Shown: piece by piece, positions 18,417 to 28,100 of the stretch
Numbering within the stretch: the stretch's first letter is position 1
How the letters are laid out: every line of letters begins with the position of its first letter
Origin: an uncultured Bacteroidales bacterium
GTDB taxonomy: Bacteria; Bacteroidota; Bacteroidia; Bacteroidales; JACABE01
Length of the DNA stretch: 36,991 nucleotides
Direction of reading: 5' to 3'
NCBI GenBank assembly: GCA_903936865.1
Contig: CAIZXK010000738.1
Location: 1 to 36,991, forward strand
Notes under the pieces: generated by a model
What the model saw: only the letters and a program-made list of their open reading frames with translations
Told to the model about the DNA's origin: nothing
Databases searched by the model: none
Translations under genes and position numbers: made by a program

Positions 18417-20690
18417 CTATTGAACCAAAATAACTATCTCTTTCTCCGTTTCATAATATGATAGTTTGTCAAATGCCAATATTTTCAATTTCAGTTTATG
18501 TTCGCCTTTACCAATCAGTGCAGTTGGGATTTCAATCCTCCAACCAGAGTTATTGTATGCGCTGTTGTTATAAAAGTCTGCTACATCTGGCCTTTCTGTT
18601 CCAAATGTTGATTTATAATCTTTTCCATCTATTACAACAATTACATCTGATGCCGATTTCTGCGCTGGTTGATCAATGGCCCATCCAGAAATTTTGACTT
18701 TATTTTCTGAAATTGAAATGGGTTCTTTTGTTTCTCTTATTAAATTTTCATTTATTATATCAATAGAGTATTCCGTTTTCAAAAGCGATTTATTTAGCCC
18801 TTTGAAAAAGTCAAACACTTGTAACTTTATTTTTTTGAATTTGATTTTTTGCATTTCAGAAAAATATCCGGTTCTCGAACTATTTAAAAATCTGAAATAT
18901 AACTCGTGTTCGCCTAAAGTTAAATTGGAAATAGGTATTGAAATTCCCCAACCAGCATATTTAAAATCTGGATTATCGAAATGATCAGCAAGGTCGGTGC
19001 GCTCATATATAAACTGCGATAGATATGCTTTTCCATCTAGAGAAACAATAACTCCACCAATTGGCTTTTGCTTAGATTCATCTATAGCCCAGCCTTTTAT
19101 GGTTAATGATTTTTCATCTGAAACCTCTATAAATTCGTTTGATTTTATTTCATTAATTATATCAATAGAAAATTTTGTATGTGTTGAATCGGTTTTCAGT
19201 TCTGCTATCTTTATTGGTTTGTATCTTTGTAAGTGATCAATCTTAAAAATTGGTCCAGTTATTGAAAACTTGGTTTTATCCTCTGATAAAACAACCAATT
19301 TAACAACTTGCAGACCATCTTTTATAAAGCATGCGGGTATCATTATTTGCCAATCCACTTTTGTAGTCTTGGTTATTGGCTTCTCTCCAATACCAGGTTC
19401 TCTACAATTGGTTTTAAATAATTTATTGCCAATTTGGATGTAAATAGCAGATTTTTCACCTAAATTAGCTGATGGGCTTACACTTCCCTTTATTTTAACC
19501 CATGGAGTTGTAATCAGCATAGGTTGCTTTATAGAATTGGTATTTAATTCATTTACCGATTGTAATGAATATATTGGACTTCCCGGTAATTTTTGCAGTT
19601 TTTTTAAATCAATAGGTAATTGGTAACTATGCTCTATTGATGTAGCATCTAAAAATTCTTCATACCATTGTTTATGTAATTTAATAATATCATTCACATT
19701 TTCTTTTCTTACTAATTGGCCAAAATCATTAGGGATTACCTTATAAGGAATATTGAATATTTTGGCAATTATAAGATTTCCAACTTTTTCACGAAAATGC
19801 GATGATTCGTAGAAATTCAAATTGTTGATGGCTACTGAATTCAGACCACTAAAATCATAATAATCTGTAACTTTAGAAAGTAATTTCAGGGCTTCAAGGT
19901 AATCATCCAAGTCTAAATTTAAATAAGTTGTTGATTGTGTTGGGTTTGTATAGAAAATAAGATTGATATGGTTGGTTTTTGCAATTTGAACTATTTTTTC
20001 GATTTGTTTGATGTTTTTGCCTATTTCAGGATTGGGGGTATAAAAGGAGTGAGGAATAAATAAATTCACATTTGAAAGGTGTTGTAACGGTAAAGCTTCA
20101 ATAATTGAGTCATGTTTTTTGTTTGTGATTATTCCATTTTCCAAAAGAGTTGATCTGTCAATAGTGCTCTTCATTAAAGCTAATTTCACAAATTCCAAAT
20201 CAGGTATGTTTAAGAGATAAGCTTTGTAGAATAGAATCTTTTCAATTAGTGATACCGGGTATTTTTTTCTAAGTAAATCACTTTCTGCAATATCTGGATT
20301 TTCCAGCAGTGATGAATAATCAATTCCAATAAGCAGGTTCTTAATTTTTACTCCGTTTTGCAATAATTCCTGAATATCTTCATAATGTTGAGAAGGCATA
20401 CCTCCTGAATAGGTCATGTTAAAATATCTATTATTTGGAATATTTTCTGGTGTAATAGAATTTGCCCTTGAAGATCCAAAAATAAACGAATCAAATTTAT
20501 CGGGGTTCTCTTTCAAAAACTTCATTTTCATGTAACGTTTATTCGGTTCCATTGGAATGTTTTTAAACGCTTTAAAAAATATCCCGTAAGGATCAACCAC
20601 CGTATTAAAGAATAAAATTGGTGTGCAAACCAAAAGAAAAGCAATTAATACTATTAAAAGGCTTTTATAAAATTTTGAAAACTCGCCCAT
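18417..20690 (-). CDS. SGNH-like protein with three C-terminal Ig-like domains
   Basis: A 757-residue protein with an N-terminal membrane anchor at about 9-28, so the rest is probably periplasmic. Residues about 65-320 look like a DltD/SGNH-type hydrolase fold: FIFGSSRANSI at 69-79 (S74 in the nucleophile position), IGIDYSSLL at 121-129, and ESSHFREKVG at 295-304, where H298 could be the catalytic histidine. After a linker come three beta-rich domains: one at about 383-485, and two copies of a GWAID...DGK...R-D-A-D...GW...GEH pattern at about 510-620 and 645-757. The latter type is often attached to polysaccharide enzymes and may hold the glycan. It follows the second MBOAT gene by 8 bases and is probably its acyl-transfer partner. 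The family call for the N-terminal part is moderate. Confidence 0.65.
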   Translation of the reverse strand: MGEFSKFYKSLLIVLIAFLLVCTPILFFNTVVDPYGIFFKAFKNIPMEPNKRYMKMKFLKENPDKFDSFIFGSSRANSITPENIPNNRYFNMTYSGGMPSQHYEDIQELLQNGVKIKNLLIGIDYSSLLENPDIAESDLLRKKYPVSLIEKILFYKAYLLNIPDLEFVKLALMKSTIDRSTLLENGIITNKKHDSIIEALPLQHLSNVNLFIPHSFYTPNPEIGKNIKQIEKIVQIAKTNHINLIFYTNPTQSTTYLNLDLDDYLEALKLLSKVTDYYDFSGLNSVAINNLNFYESSHFREKVGNLIIAKIFNIPYKVIPNDFGQLVRKENVNDIIKLHKQWYEEFLDATSIEHSYQLPIDLKKLQKLPGSPIYSLQSVNELNTNSIKQPMLITTPWVKIKGSVSPSANLGEKSAIYIQIGNKLFKTNCREPGIGEKPITKTTKVDWQIMIPACFIKDGLQVVKLVVLSEDKTKFSITGPIFKIDHLQRYKPIKIAELKTDSTHTKFSIDIINEIKSNEFIEVSDEKSLTIKGWAIDESKQKPIGGVIVSLDGKAYLSQFIYERTDLADHFDNPDFKYAGWGISIPISNLTLGEHELYFRFLNSSRTGYFSEMQKIKFKKIKLQVFDFFKGLNKSLLKTEYSIDIINENLIRETKEPISISENKVKISGWAIDQPAQKSASDVIVVIDGKDYKSTFGTERPDVADFYNNSAYNNSGWRIEIPTALIGKGEHKLKLKILAFDKLSYYETEKEIVILVQ

Positions 20691-20698
20691 GGTAGTAA

Positions 20699-22150
20699 TT
20701 AAAATTGAAAATAAATAAATTGTTGATCGCTTTTAAATTGACCTAAATAGACAAATACAACTAACAATACAATGTAAATCGTCCAACGGGAATATTTGTG
20801 TAAGGTTTCTATCTGAAGTACATGCTGTTTTCTACGTTGTACCCATTCGATGGATATCAATAGAATAATCAATATTAACGGAATAGATTGCAACCAGGTT
20901 AGCAGAATTTCAGGTTTAAGCAACAGGTTGTGTACTATATTAGTAATAAAGTTGAGAAATCTTCTGATGCTATCAGAACGAAAAAAAATTAATGCAAAAA
21001 CAACCAATGAAAAAGTAAGTATCATTTGAAAAAATTCTTTTATTGAAGGGAATTTTTGGTTAACAGCCACGATTTCAGAATATTTTCCTTTTCCTTTTGT
21101 TAACATTTGAGGGAGATAATAAAGCCCATTTAGTAAGCCCCAAATGATATATGTCCAGTTGGCACCATGCCAAAAACCACTTAGTACAAAGGTTGCTAAA
21201 ATATTCCTTACCCGTTTGGTTTTAGAAACTTTACTTCCTCCCAAAGGAATAAATATATAGTCCCGGAACCAGGTTGAAAGTGAAATATGCCATCTTTGCC
21301 AAAATTCTCCAATATTTCTCGAAAAGAAAGGATAGGCAAAATTCCTCATCAGGCTAAATCCAAATAATCTTGCTGTACCAATTCCTATATCGGAGTAACC
21401 TGAGAAATCACAATAAATTTGAAAAGCAAATAAAATGGCACCAATAAGTAAGGTAATGCCTGGTGTTGAAGTATATGTAGGTGCATCGAAAATCAAATCT
21501 ACCTGAACTGCTAGTGTATCAGCTATCACTACTTTTTTTATCAACCCCCAAAGTATTTGTCTGAGACCGTCTTTTGCTTTTTCACTATCAAAAAACCTTT
21601 TGCGTTCGAATTGTGGTAATAAATTTGAAGCCCTTTCGATGGGACCAGCGACCAATTGTGGAAAAAAACTGACAAATGCCAGAAAAGAGATTAAGTCTTT
21701 GGTCGTTGATATTTGCCGCTTATAAACATCAATCGCATAGCTCAGGGTTTGAAATGTATAAAAGCTAATTCCTACTGGAAGTATGATATTTAAAGAGCTT
21801 TTGTGAAAAGTCATTCCTACTTGAGCTCCTGCTTCAATAAATGAATCAACAAAAAAATTGTAATATTTAAAAAAACCAAGCAACCCTAGGTTTGCAACTA
21901 GACTGATACCCAACAATATGTTGCGATGTGTTTGTTTATCACTTTTTTGTAACAATAAACCAACGGTATAATCTACCATTGAACTAAAGAACAACAAGGA
22001 TAAAAAACGCCAATCCCACCAGCCATAAAAAATATAGCTTACTACCAGCAGAAAAAAGTTTTGTAGTCTGATGGATTTATTGAAAACATACCAATAGAGA
22101 ATGAAAACTGTTGGTAAGAATATAGCAAAAGTTAAAGAGTTGAAAATCAT
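20699..22150 (-). CDS. MBOAT family O-acyltransferase (AlgI-like), copy 2
   Basis: A 483-residue polytopic protein, paralogous to the MBOAT at 16825-18294. Conserved parts are PQLVAGPIERASNLLPQFER at 164-183, EFWQRWHISLSTWFRDYIFI at 282-301, and SGFWHGANWTYIIWGLLNG at 324-342, with H328 the expected catalytic residue. The second histidine seen in copy 1 (FHG) is an asparagine here (LNG). It should deliver an acyl group across the inner membrane. The gene 8 bases downstream encodes an SGNH-like protein with a membrane anchor, the expected acceptor-side partner. The AlgI/PatA/DltB family call is firm; the acyl group is not known. Confidence 0.92.
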   Translation of the reverse strand: MIFNSLTFAIFLPTVFILYWYVFNKSIRLQNFFLLVVSYIFYGWWDWRFLSLLFFSSMVDYTVGLLLQKSDKQTHRNILLGISLVANLGLLGFFKYYNFFVDSFIEAGAQVGMTFHKSSLNIILPVGISFYTFQTLSYAIDVYKRQISTTKDLISFLAFVSFFPQLVAGPIERASNLLPQFERKRFFDSEKAKDGLRQILWGLIKKVVIADTLAVQVDLIFDAPTYTSTPGITLLIGAILFAFQIYCDFSGYSDIGIGTARLFGFSLMRNFAYPFFSRNIGEFWQRWHISLSTWFRDYIFIPLGGSKVSKTKRVRNILATFVLSGFWHGANWTYIIWGLLNGLYYLPQMLTKGKGKYSEIVAVNQKFPSIKEFFQMILTFSLVVFALIFFRSDSIRRFLNFITNIVHNLLLKPEILLTWLQSIPLILIILLISIEWVQRRKQHVLQIETLHKYSRWTIYIVLLVVFVYLGQFKSDQQFIYFQF

Positions 22151-22229
22151 TTGAAAATGTTTGGTTTAGAATATGATTTCGTGATAATTACCAATATTTA
22201 TTGCAATTTTTACATTACAAGTAAAGGTT

Positions 22230-23693
22230 TTAATATGAAATTTCAATTTTATGAATAATATACTTGCCGGAAACACATCCTGGGTCAATCCGAAAATTGC
22301 CAATTATACGCTGAAATGGTAATAAAAAAATTGTTTTTGTTCTACCAGCTTGCAAATGCTTTTGTATTTTATTAGAATCTTTATAATGCTCGAAAATTCC
22401 TGTTTTAAAAAAAAGCTGTAAAGTGGTAGCAACAGGTGTTGTGATGTCTATTTTTATAGCTTTAATATATTTTATCTGGCGAAATTTGGGTAGGATAAAA
22501 TATGGATCAGTGCCAAGGGAAGTTATACATAGGCCAGATTCTGAAATTTTTACTTCAGCAATTTGATTATTGAATTTGATTTTTTTCAACAGATTCTCCA
22601 AATTTATTTCTGTAAAAACATAATTGTTTTCTTCAATAGAAGTGGCAGCAATATCAATCTTTTTTTTAGAGTTAAATGCATTAATTTGGTCTATTTGCTT
22701 TTGCATATTTATAAGCATATCCATAAAAACAGGAACAATCTTCTCTACAGTTAGCTTTTCAATAGGTACCCATTCTTCTTCAGGATCAGGCAACTTTTCT
22801 CTGAAAAACGATTCTCGTGACTCTCCAAAGAAAATGCTCCCTATTTCATTATTTGAAGACTCATATTTTTTTATAAGTTCCTGACGTTCTGCAGGTGATA
22901 ACAAACCATACGTTTGAAACGGATCCTGTTTCTTATAATTTTCAGGCAATACTTTTGTACAAAAATCTAATAACCTATTATCATTAATATCATGATTTTG
23001 CTTGGTGCACAATTTAAGTATTTCTAAAATTTCCCGGTTGAATCCCACATTTTTGTTGAGGTTAGTGGGTGGAGGTTCAATAAATCCTGTTTTGTAATTT
23101 ATTCCTATTATTTTTATAAAATCCAGAACAACATCATCACCTATCACGTTTTTTTCAAAGGGGCGGACAATAAAATCACCTGGCTGGAAAAATTGCAGCC
23201 AATGCATTATTGGTATCTTCCAATCCATGTTGTATTTTTTTGAAAAATCCTGTATGGAATTGTATTCATTAAATTTATGTCCCCACTGCTTCCAGGCACT
23301 TTCAACCCAGTAATCCTGTCTTCTTAAATATAGTACTATTTTAAAATCACACTCCAATGTTTCAATAATCTGATTTAGCAATTTTGGCCACCATAAACCC
23401 CAGCCAAAACCTTCATTGCTTATTATCAGTTTTGTAATTTTATTTTGTTCACAATAGTTTATACAATTTTTAAAAGCTTCAATGCAACCTGGGTAATCAT
23501 TTTTTAGTTGAGCGTTTATAAACAACTCTTCGTGGTTGTGCTGATTGCCCTTCCCAAAATCTGAACCAGTGAAATTAGGATATAAAACCTGATGATTATT
23601 AATCAGGTTTTCCCTGTTATAGTTTAAAAATGATTGGATGGCACTTGAGCCTGTTTTCGGTTGCCCGATATGGATAAATATTTTGATTTTCAT
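22230..23693 (-). CDS. sulfotransferase with C-terminal accessory module
   Basis: A 487-residue protein. The start IFIHIGQPKTGSSAIQSFLN (residues 5-24) is the PAPS 5'-phosphosulfate loop of the P-loop sulfotransferase superfamily. IVLYLRRQDYWVESAWKQW at 119-137 fits the 3'-phosphate-binding region with R124/R125. Residues 384-487 form an extra module (GLCITSLGTDPYFILP at 387-402, TTLQLFFKTG at 423-432, FRIDPGCVSGKYIIHKIEI at 467-485) that also occurs in the DUF2142-like GT-C protein and in the 1556-residue fusion protein. It probably transfers sulfate from PAPS to a glycan hydroxyl in the cytoplasm. It lies 24 bases after the repeat-bearing methyltransferase gene. Confidence 0.8.
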   Translation of the reverse strand: MKIKIFIHIGQPKTGSSAIQSFLNYNRENLINNHQVLYPNFTGSDFGKGNQHNHEELFINAQLKNDYPGCIEAFKNCINYCEQNKITKLIISNEGFGWGLWWPKLLNQIIETLECDFKIVLYLRRQDYWVESAWKQWGHKFNEYNSIQDFSKKYNMDWKIPIMHWLQFFQPGDFIVRPFEKNVIGDDVVLDFIKIIGINYKTGFIEPPPTNLNKNVGFNREILEILKLCTKQNHDINDNRLLDFCTKVLPENYKKQDPFQTYGLLSPAERQELIKKYESSNNEIGSIFFGESRESFFREKLPDPEEEWVPIEKLTVEKIVPVFMDMLINMQKQIDQINAFNSKKKIDIAATSIEENNYVFTEINLENLLKKIKFNNQIAEVKISESGLCITSLGTDPYFILPKFRQIKYIKAIKIDITTPVATTLQLFFKTGIFEHYKDSNKIQKHLQAGRTKTIFLLPFQRIIGNFRIDPGCVSGKYIIHKIEISY

Positions 23694-23717
23694 TGAGAAC
23701 TAAAAATTAGAATTAAA

Positions 23718-24806
23718 CTAAATCACTTTACGAATCCAAATACTTCCTCCGCTATTCTTGAAACAGTAGGGCATTTTCGAGAAATATTCCTTGTGATTTT
23801 TATGAATAAAATCGGGGAAAAGCATGATTTCGAAATTATTATTAAACATCAAAAATGATCTTATGAAATAAACTTCATTCCAGCTTCTTCCTTCGAAAAC
23901 CCAATTTTGAGGATATTCAAAAGGGTAAAATATATCATGAAAATGTATAATAACTCCTTTGTTTAATGATGGTAAAATATTTAATATAAGATAATTAACA
24001 TCACTTCTGGTTTTAACAACATGTGAGCTATCTATAAACAAAATATCATCTTTTTTAAGCTTTTTAAAAAAAGAAAGATTGATTTGTTGAAGATTTTTTT
24101 CAATAATTAGAACTTTCCCTTTATCTTTATCAGATAAAAGGGAAAATAATAAGTCAGCATAAGGTTCAATAAACGTTACGTCAACATCTGTTCGCTTTAA
24201 TTGATCTATTGTGTCAAGTATTAGCGCCGATGAAAACCCAGATCCTACTTCAATTATTTTGGATGGACAAAAATGCCTGATAAATGAATATAAAATTATA
24301 CCGTCTGAGAATGAAAAAGCTGGGTTTTGGAAATAATATCGGTAACTATTAACCTTTTTCTCCTGAAATGGGATTTCCTTGTAAAATTTTGAAAATTCAT
24401 TTATTAACTGAAATTGATAATTAATGTTTAGCTCTATTCCTGGTAATTCCATGACACTTTTTTCATCCCATATTTCTTGTTCTCTTTCCTTTATTTCTTC
24501 AATGTTAACAACAGGCGAGTAAAAATGACCTGCTGGATAGCACATGTGTCGTTCATTTTCGTTTGGTTTGCGTCCTTCAAATCTTCCAAATAAATGATAA
24601 TGTTTTAAGGATGGCATTCCTGAAGCTTCTACATCAGGATTGTTTGCTAAATAGTACTCTTCATCGAAAAATAATTTATTATTTACCTTATCATATTCTC
24701 TTATTAATCTAATCCATCTGCGAATGAAGCCATTACTACCTAATGATAAAAAAAACAATAACTTAGTAAAAATAATTGAGATGTTATTGTTTTGATTTTT
24801 TTTCAT
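23718..24806 (-). CDS. NPDV-repeat plus class I methyltransferase
   Basis: A 362-residue protein. Residues 46-82 are a single copy of the NPDV-type repeat (FFDEEYYLANNPDVEASG at 46-63, ending in FGRFEGRKP). Residues about 165-345 are a SAM-dependent methyltransferase like Methyltransf_24: SAM motif IIEVGSGFSS at 184-193, acidic end of a later strand FIDSSHV at 257-263, and HFHDIFYP at 288-295, which probably binds metal or substrate. Likely role: O-methylation of a sugar in the polysaccharide. The shared repeat links it physically or evolutionarily to the two repeat-bearing glycosyltransferases of the locus. A 374-base gap upstream makes it a plausible first gene of a transcription unit. Confidence 0.82.
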   Translation of the reverse strand: MKKNQNNNISIIFTKLLFFLSLGSNGFIRRWIRLIREYDKVNNKLFFDEEYYLANNPDVEASGMPSLKHYHLFGRFEGRKPNENERHMCYPAGHFYSPVVNIEEIKEREQEIWDEKSVMELPGIELNINYQFQLINEFSKFYKEIPFQEKKVNSYRYYFQNPAFSFSDGIILYSFIRHFCPSKIIEVGSGFSSALILDTIDQLKRTDVDVTFIEPYADLLFSLLSDKDKGKVLIIEKNLQQINLSFFKKLKKDDILFIDSSHVVKTRSDVNYLILNILPSLNKGVIIHFHDIFYPFEYPQNWVFEGRSWNEVYFIRSFLMFNNNFEIMLFPDFIHKNHKEYFSKMPYCFKNSGGSIWIRKVI

Positions 24807-25180
24807 GTTTTTTGTAATTATTATTTAATTATTATTGTCTGGATTGTTTATGTAAAAAAGCAATCAAATTATGAGACCAAAGAATCAATTGATAGTAGAA
24901 TATGATTATTTATAATCACTTTAGTATTTATAAAATTACAAAAGTGTTTTTTTGCTACATCATAATCATAATATTATGGTTTAATTGCTTTTAATTGCAA
25001 ATAATATGTTTGACCCATCAACATTAAATGTATTTTTAAAGCATAGATAAAACATAAAGGCTATTTATTTAATTACAACTTCCAAATTTTCCTTGGTGAT
25101 AACTATATTTAAGGCTGAGAAGTATCCTTTTATTTTAAAATTTTATATAGAAACTAAAGGTTCAACTAATGAAAAAAAAA
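24807..25180 (-). other. 374-base intergenic gap, no gene seen
   Basis: Strongly A/T-rich, with stops in all frames and no recognisable coding remnant, RNA gene or stable hairpin. It separates the 1556-residue fusion gene from the repeat-bearing methyltransferase gene and is the longest clean gap in the window. An internal promoter is plausible, but I find no exact TAnnTTTG -7 element of the Bacteroidota type on the minus strand. Confidence 0.5.
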
Positions 25181-28100
25181 TTAAATTGCTATTGGCCGGG
25201 CAATCACATCTTCTAATGCCACGGTTTGAAATAAATCCTTGTATTTTTGCAACATAACCTCTTCACGAAATAAAATTCCAACAGCTTTATTTGCTTTTTC
25301 TCCTAGCGCTTTGGACTCGTTTGGATGATCGAGCAGATACCCGATTTTATCAACCAATTGGTGGATATCGCCCGGTTTGTAAAATAAAGCTGTTTCGCCA
25401 TCTGCCAATTGCTCAGAAATTCCAAATACAGGTGTTGTTACTATTGGAAGTGAGGATGCCATTGCTTCAAGAATTACTAATGGAAATGATTCATTGTATG
25501 AACAACATACAAAAATATCAGAGGCACTATAATAATCCATGATATTTTCCTGATTATCCAGAACCATAATATCCTCCATCTGATTAATCTCATCAATTAC
25601 CTGATGGTAATATTCATCATTGGTATTTTTGCCAATAATTGTGAAAAACAGGTCATCTCGCGATTCTAATAAAATCTTTGCAGCTTTTACAAAATCAATT
25701 TGTCCCTTTCTTTCGCAAACTGTTCCAATAATAGTTACAATAGTTTTTGTTGGCAAATTAAGTTTCTCGCATAACTGAATTTTATTTTTGGGGAATTCAG
25801 TTTTCACATCAATTCCATTGTAAATAAAATCCATATTTGCAAAATGATTGTACTTTTCAAACAACTTCATGCTTGATTTACTGACGAAAAGATTGCGGTT
25901 TGGTTTTAGAATAGTTGTTGAAATCCATGGCATTAGGTTGTTAAAAACAGGATGCTTATTGTAATATTCAAATAAGTCAATACTTTCGTGAATCCCCCAA
26001 ATGGAAGGGATTTCTGCAAAGTAGGAAGCATCGATAGCCCAAAAGTTATCCAGTGTATTTGCATAAACTAAATCAACTTTGTTCTTAGTCAATTGATTAC
26101 TAATTCGTTCAACTAATACAGAATAACTTTCCTTGTTAAGCGAAGAATAAATCTCCATAGTTTTAACTGCAATACCTTCATTCTCAAATAATTTTCTCAA
26201 AGGACCATCTTCAATACTAATGATTTCAATAGACACAAAGCCTGTTGCTTTAAAATACTTTGCTACTTTAAACATAATCAATGGTGCTCCTTCAAAATTA
26301 AGGTTATGCGTAAAAAATGCCATTTTTAATTGCCTGCTTTCTTTATTAAAGAAACGCAACCTGTTATTTCTGTTTATTTCAGTACTAAAAAATTCCTCTT
26401 TGTGTTGATTGATGTTATAGTAGGAATCGGTAAATTTTTCATGCTTTACTATAAGATTGAGGTCATCCGTTAAATAACTGAGTGGCTTTTCTGAACTCTT
26501 TCTTGAGGCACCTTCATGGTGTAGGATAATTGCATATGGATTATACACTATCCTTTTTCCTCTATTCAAAATCCTTAAACACAAATCAACATCGTTAGAT
26601 GAAATTTTAAAATTGAGCTCATCAAAACCTCCTGCTAAAAAAAACTCGTTTTTACTTATCATCAGGCAGGCAGCAGTAACTGCAGAATAGTTACGTGCAC
26701 ATATGTCGAAATTAAAATAAACATTTCCATGGCTACCAGTAAAAGGATGATGTGCTGGTTTTGGATCCATAGTTACAATTACTCCTGCATGCTGAATTCT
26801 TCTGTCAGGAAATAATGCTTTTACACCTACAATTCCTACTCCGGGCATTTTACAGTATATCAACATTTGTTCTATCCAATCTTCGGAAATAATTTCTGTA
26901 TCAGAGTTTAAAAAAATAAGGAAATCACCTGTTGCATTTTTAACAGCCAGATTGTTAATTCTGGAATAGTTGAATTCATTGTTTATTCGTTTATTTGTAA
27001 TCACTTTAATGTCCATATCTGCCATTTTGCCCAAAAAGTCAATGGTTTCCAAGTCATCACTTTCATCATCAGCTATAATGATTTCATAATTTTTATAGGA
27101 TGATTTTTTGATGGAATCAATACATTTCTGAGCCAGTATATGACCATTACGTATGGGAATAATAATTGAAACAAAATCATTAAAGGCTATTGAAGGATTT
27201 AAATTATAAATACCAATTTTGCTTTCTATTGCAAATTGGGGTAAAGAAACTTTTACCCAATTAATTCCGATATTTATAAGATGATTTTGAATTGCCACCA
27301 TACCTGCATTCACACTTCCTTCTTTTTTTGAAAGTTGCGTGGAGTGATTTCTCCAATGGTACAAAATAAGCGGAAGATGATCAATACTTTTTGAAAAGTG
27401 AGTAGCACGTAAAAAGTAGTCATAGTCCTGGCTACCATTCAAGTCAGAATTAAACCAACCTGTTTTTGAAATTATTTCCTTGTTGTATACGATGAGGTGC
27501 CTCAAGTAACAAAATGATAATGCTAACTCAGGCGACCAGTCTGGTTTAAATGCTGGAAAAGAAGCAATTCCATTGTGATCGATGGTTCCATCATCAGTGT
27601 ATAAGATGTCCGATTTTCTTTTTTGTAAAAAATTGGCAACTTGCAACAAAGCATCTTTTTCCATGATATCATCATGATCCATGAAAACAATATAATCACC
27701 GGTAGAAAGGCGAATGCCCTCGTTTGAAGCATTTGACACTCCTAAGTTTTTAGGAAGTCTTTTGTGCTTAACCTTTGGATTTCCGCTGAAAAGGGTTAAC
27801 AGTTTCTCAATTTCGGGCTCTGAATGATCATCTATTATGATTAATTCCCAATGTTCATAAATTTGGCTTAAAACAGAATTTAATGATTTGTTCAAATATT
27901 CTTTTTCAGGATTATAAACCGGGATGATGATGCTGAACTTAGGTAAAAACGAAAAATCTTGTTGCTGCTCAAGCAAAAATCTGATCATTTTGGCTGATAA
28001 GCTGTTCCTGTGAAGGTACTTATGATAATCATCAGGAAATAAGTTTGTTTCTGATTTTAATTTAATGGTTTCAACTATATCTGTCTCAGGAAATTGGATA

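Noticed and set aside
25170-25180. Long A-run as a phase-variation tract
   Set aside because: It lies outside any coding region just after a stop codon; homopolymer runs are expected at this base composition.
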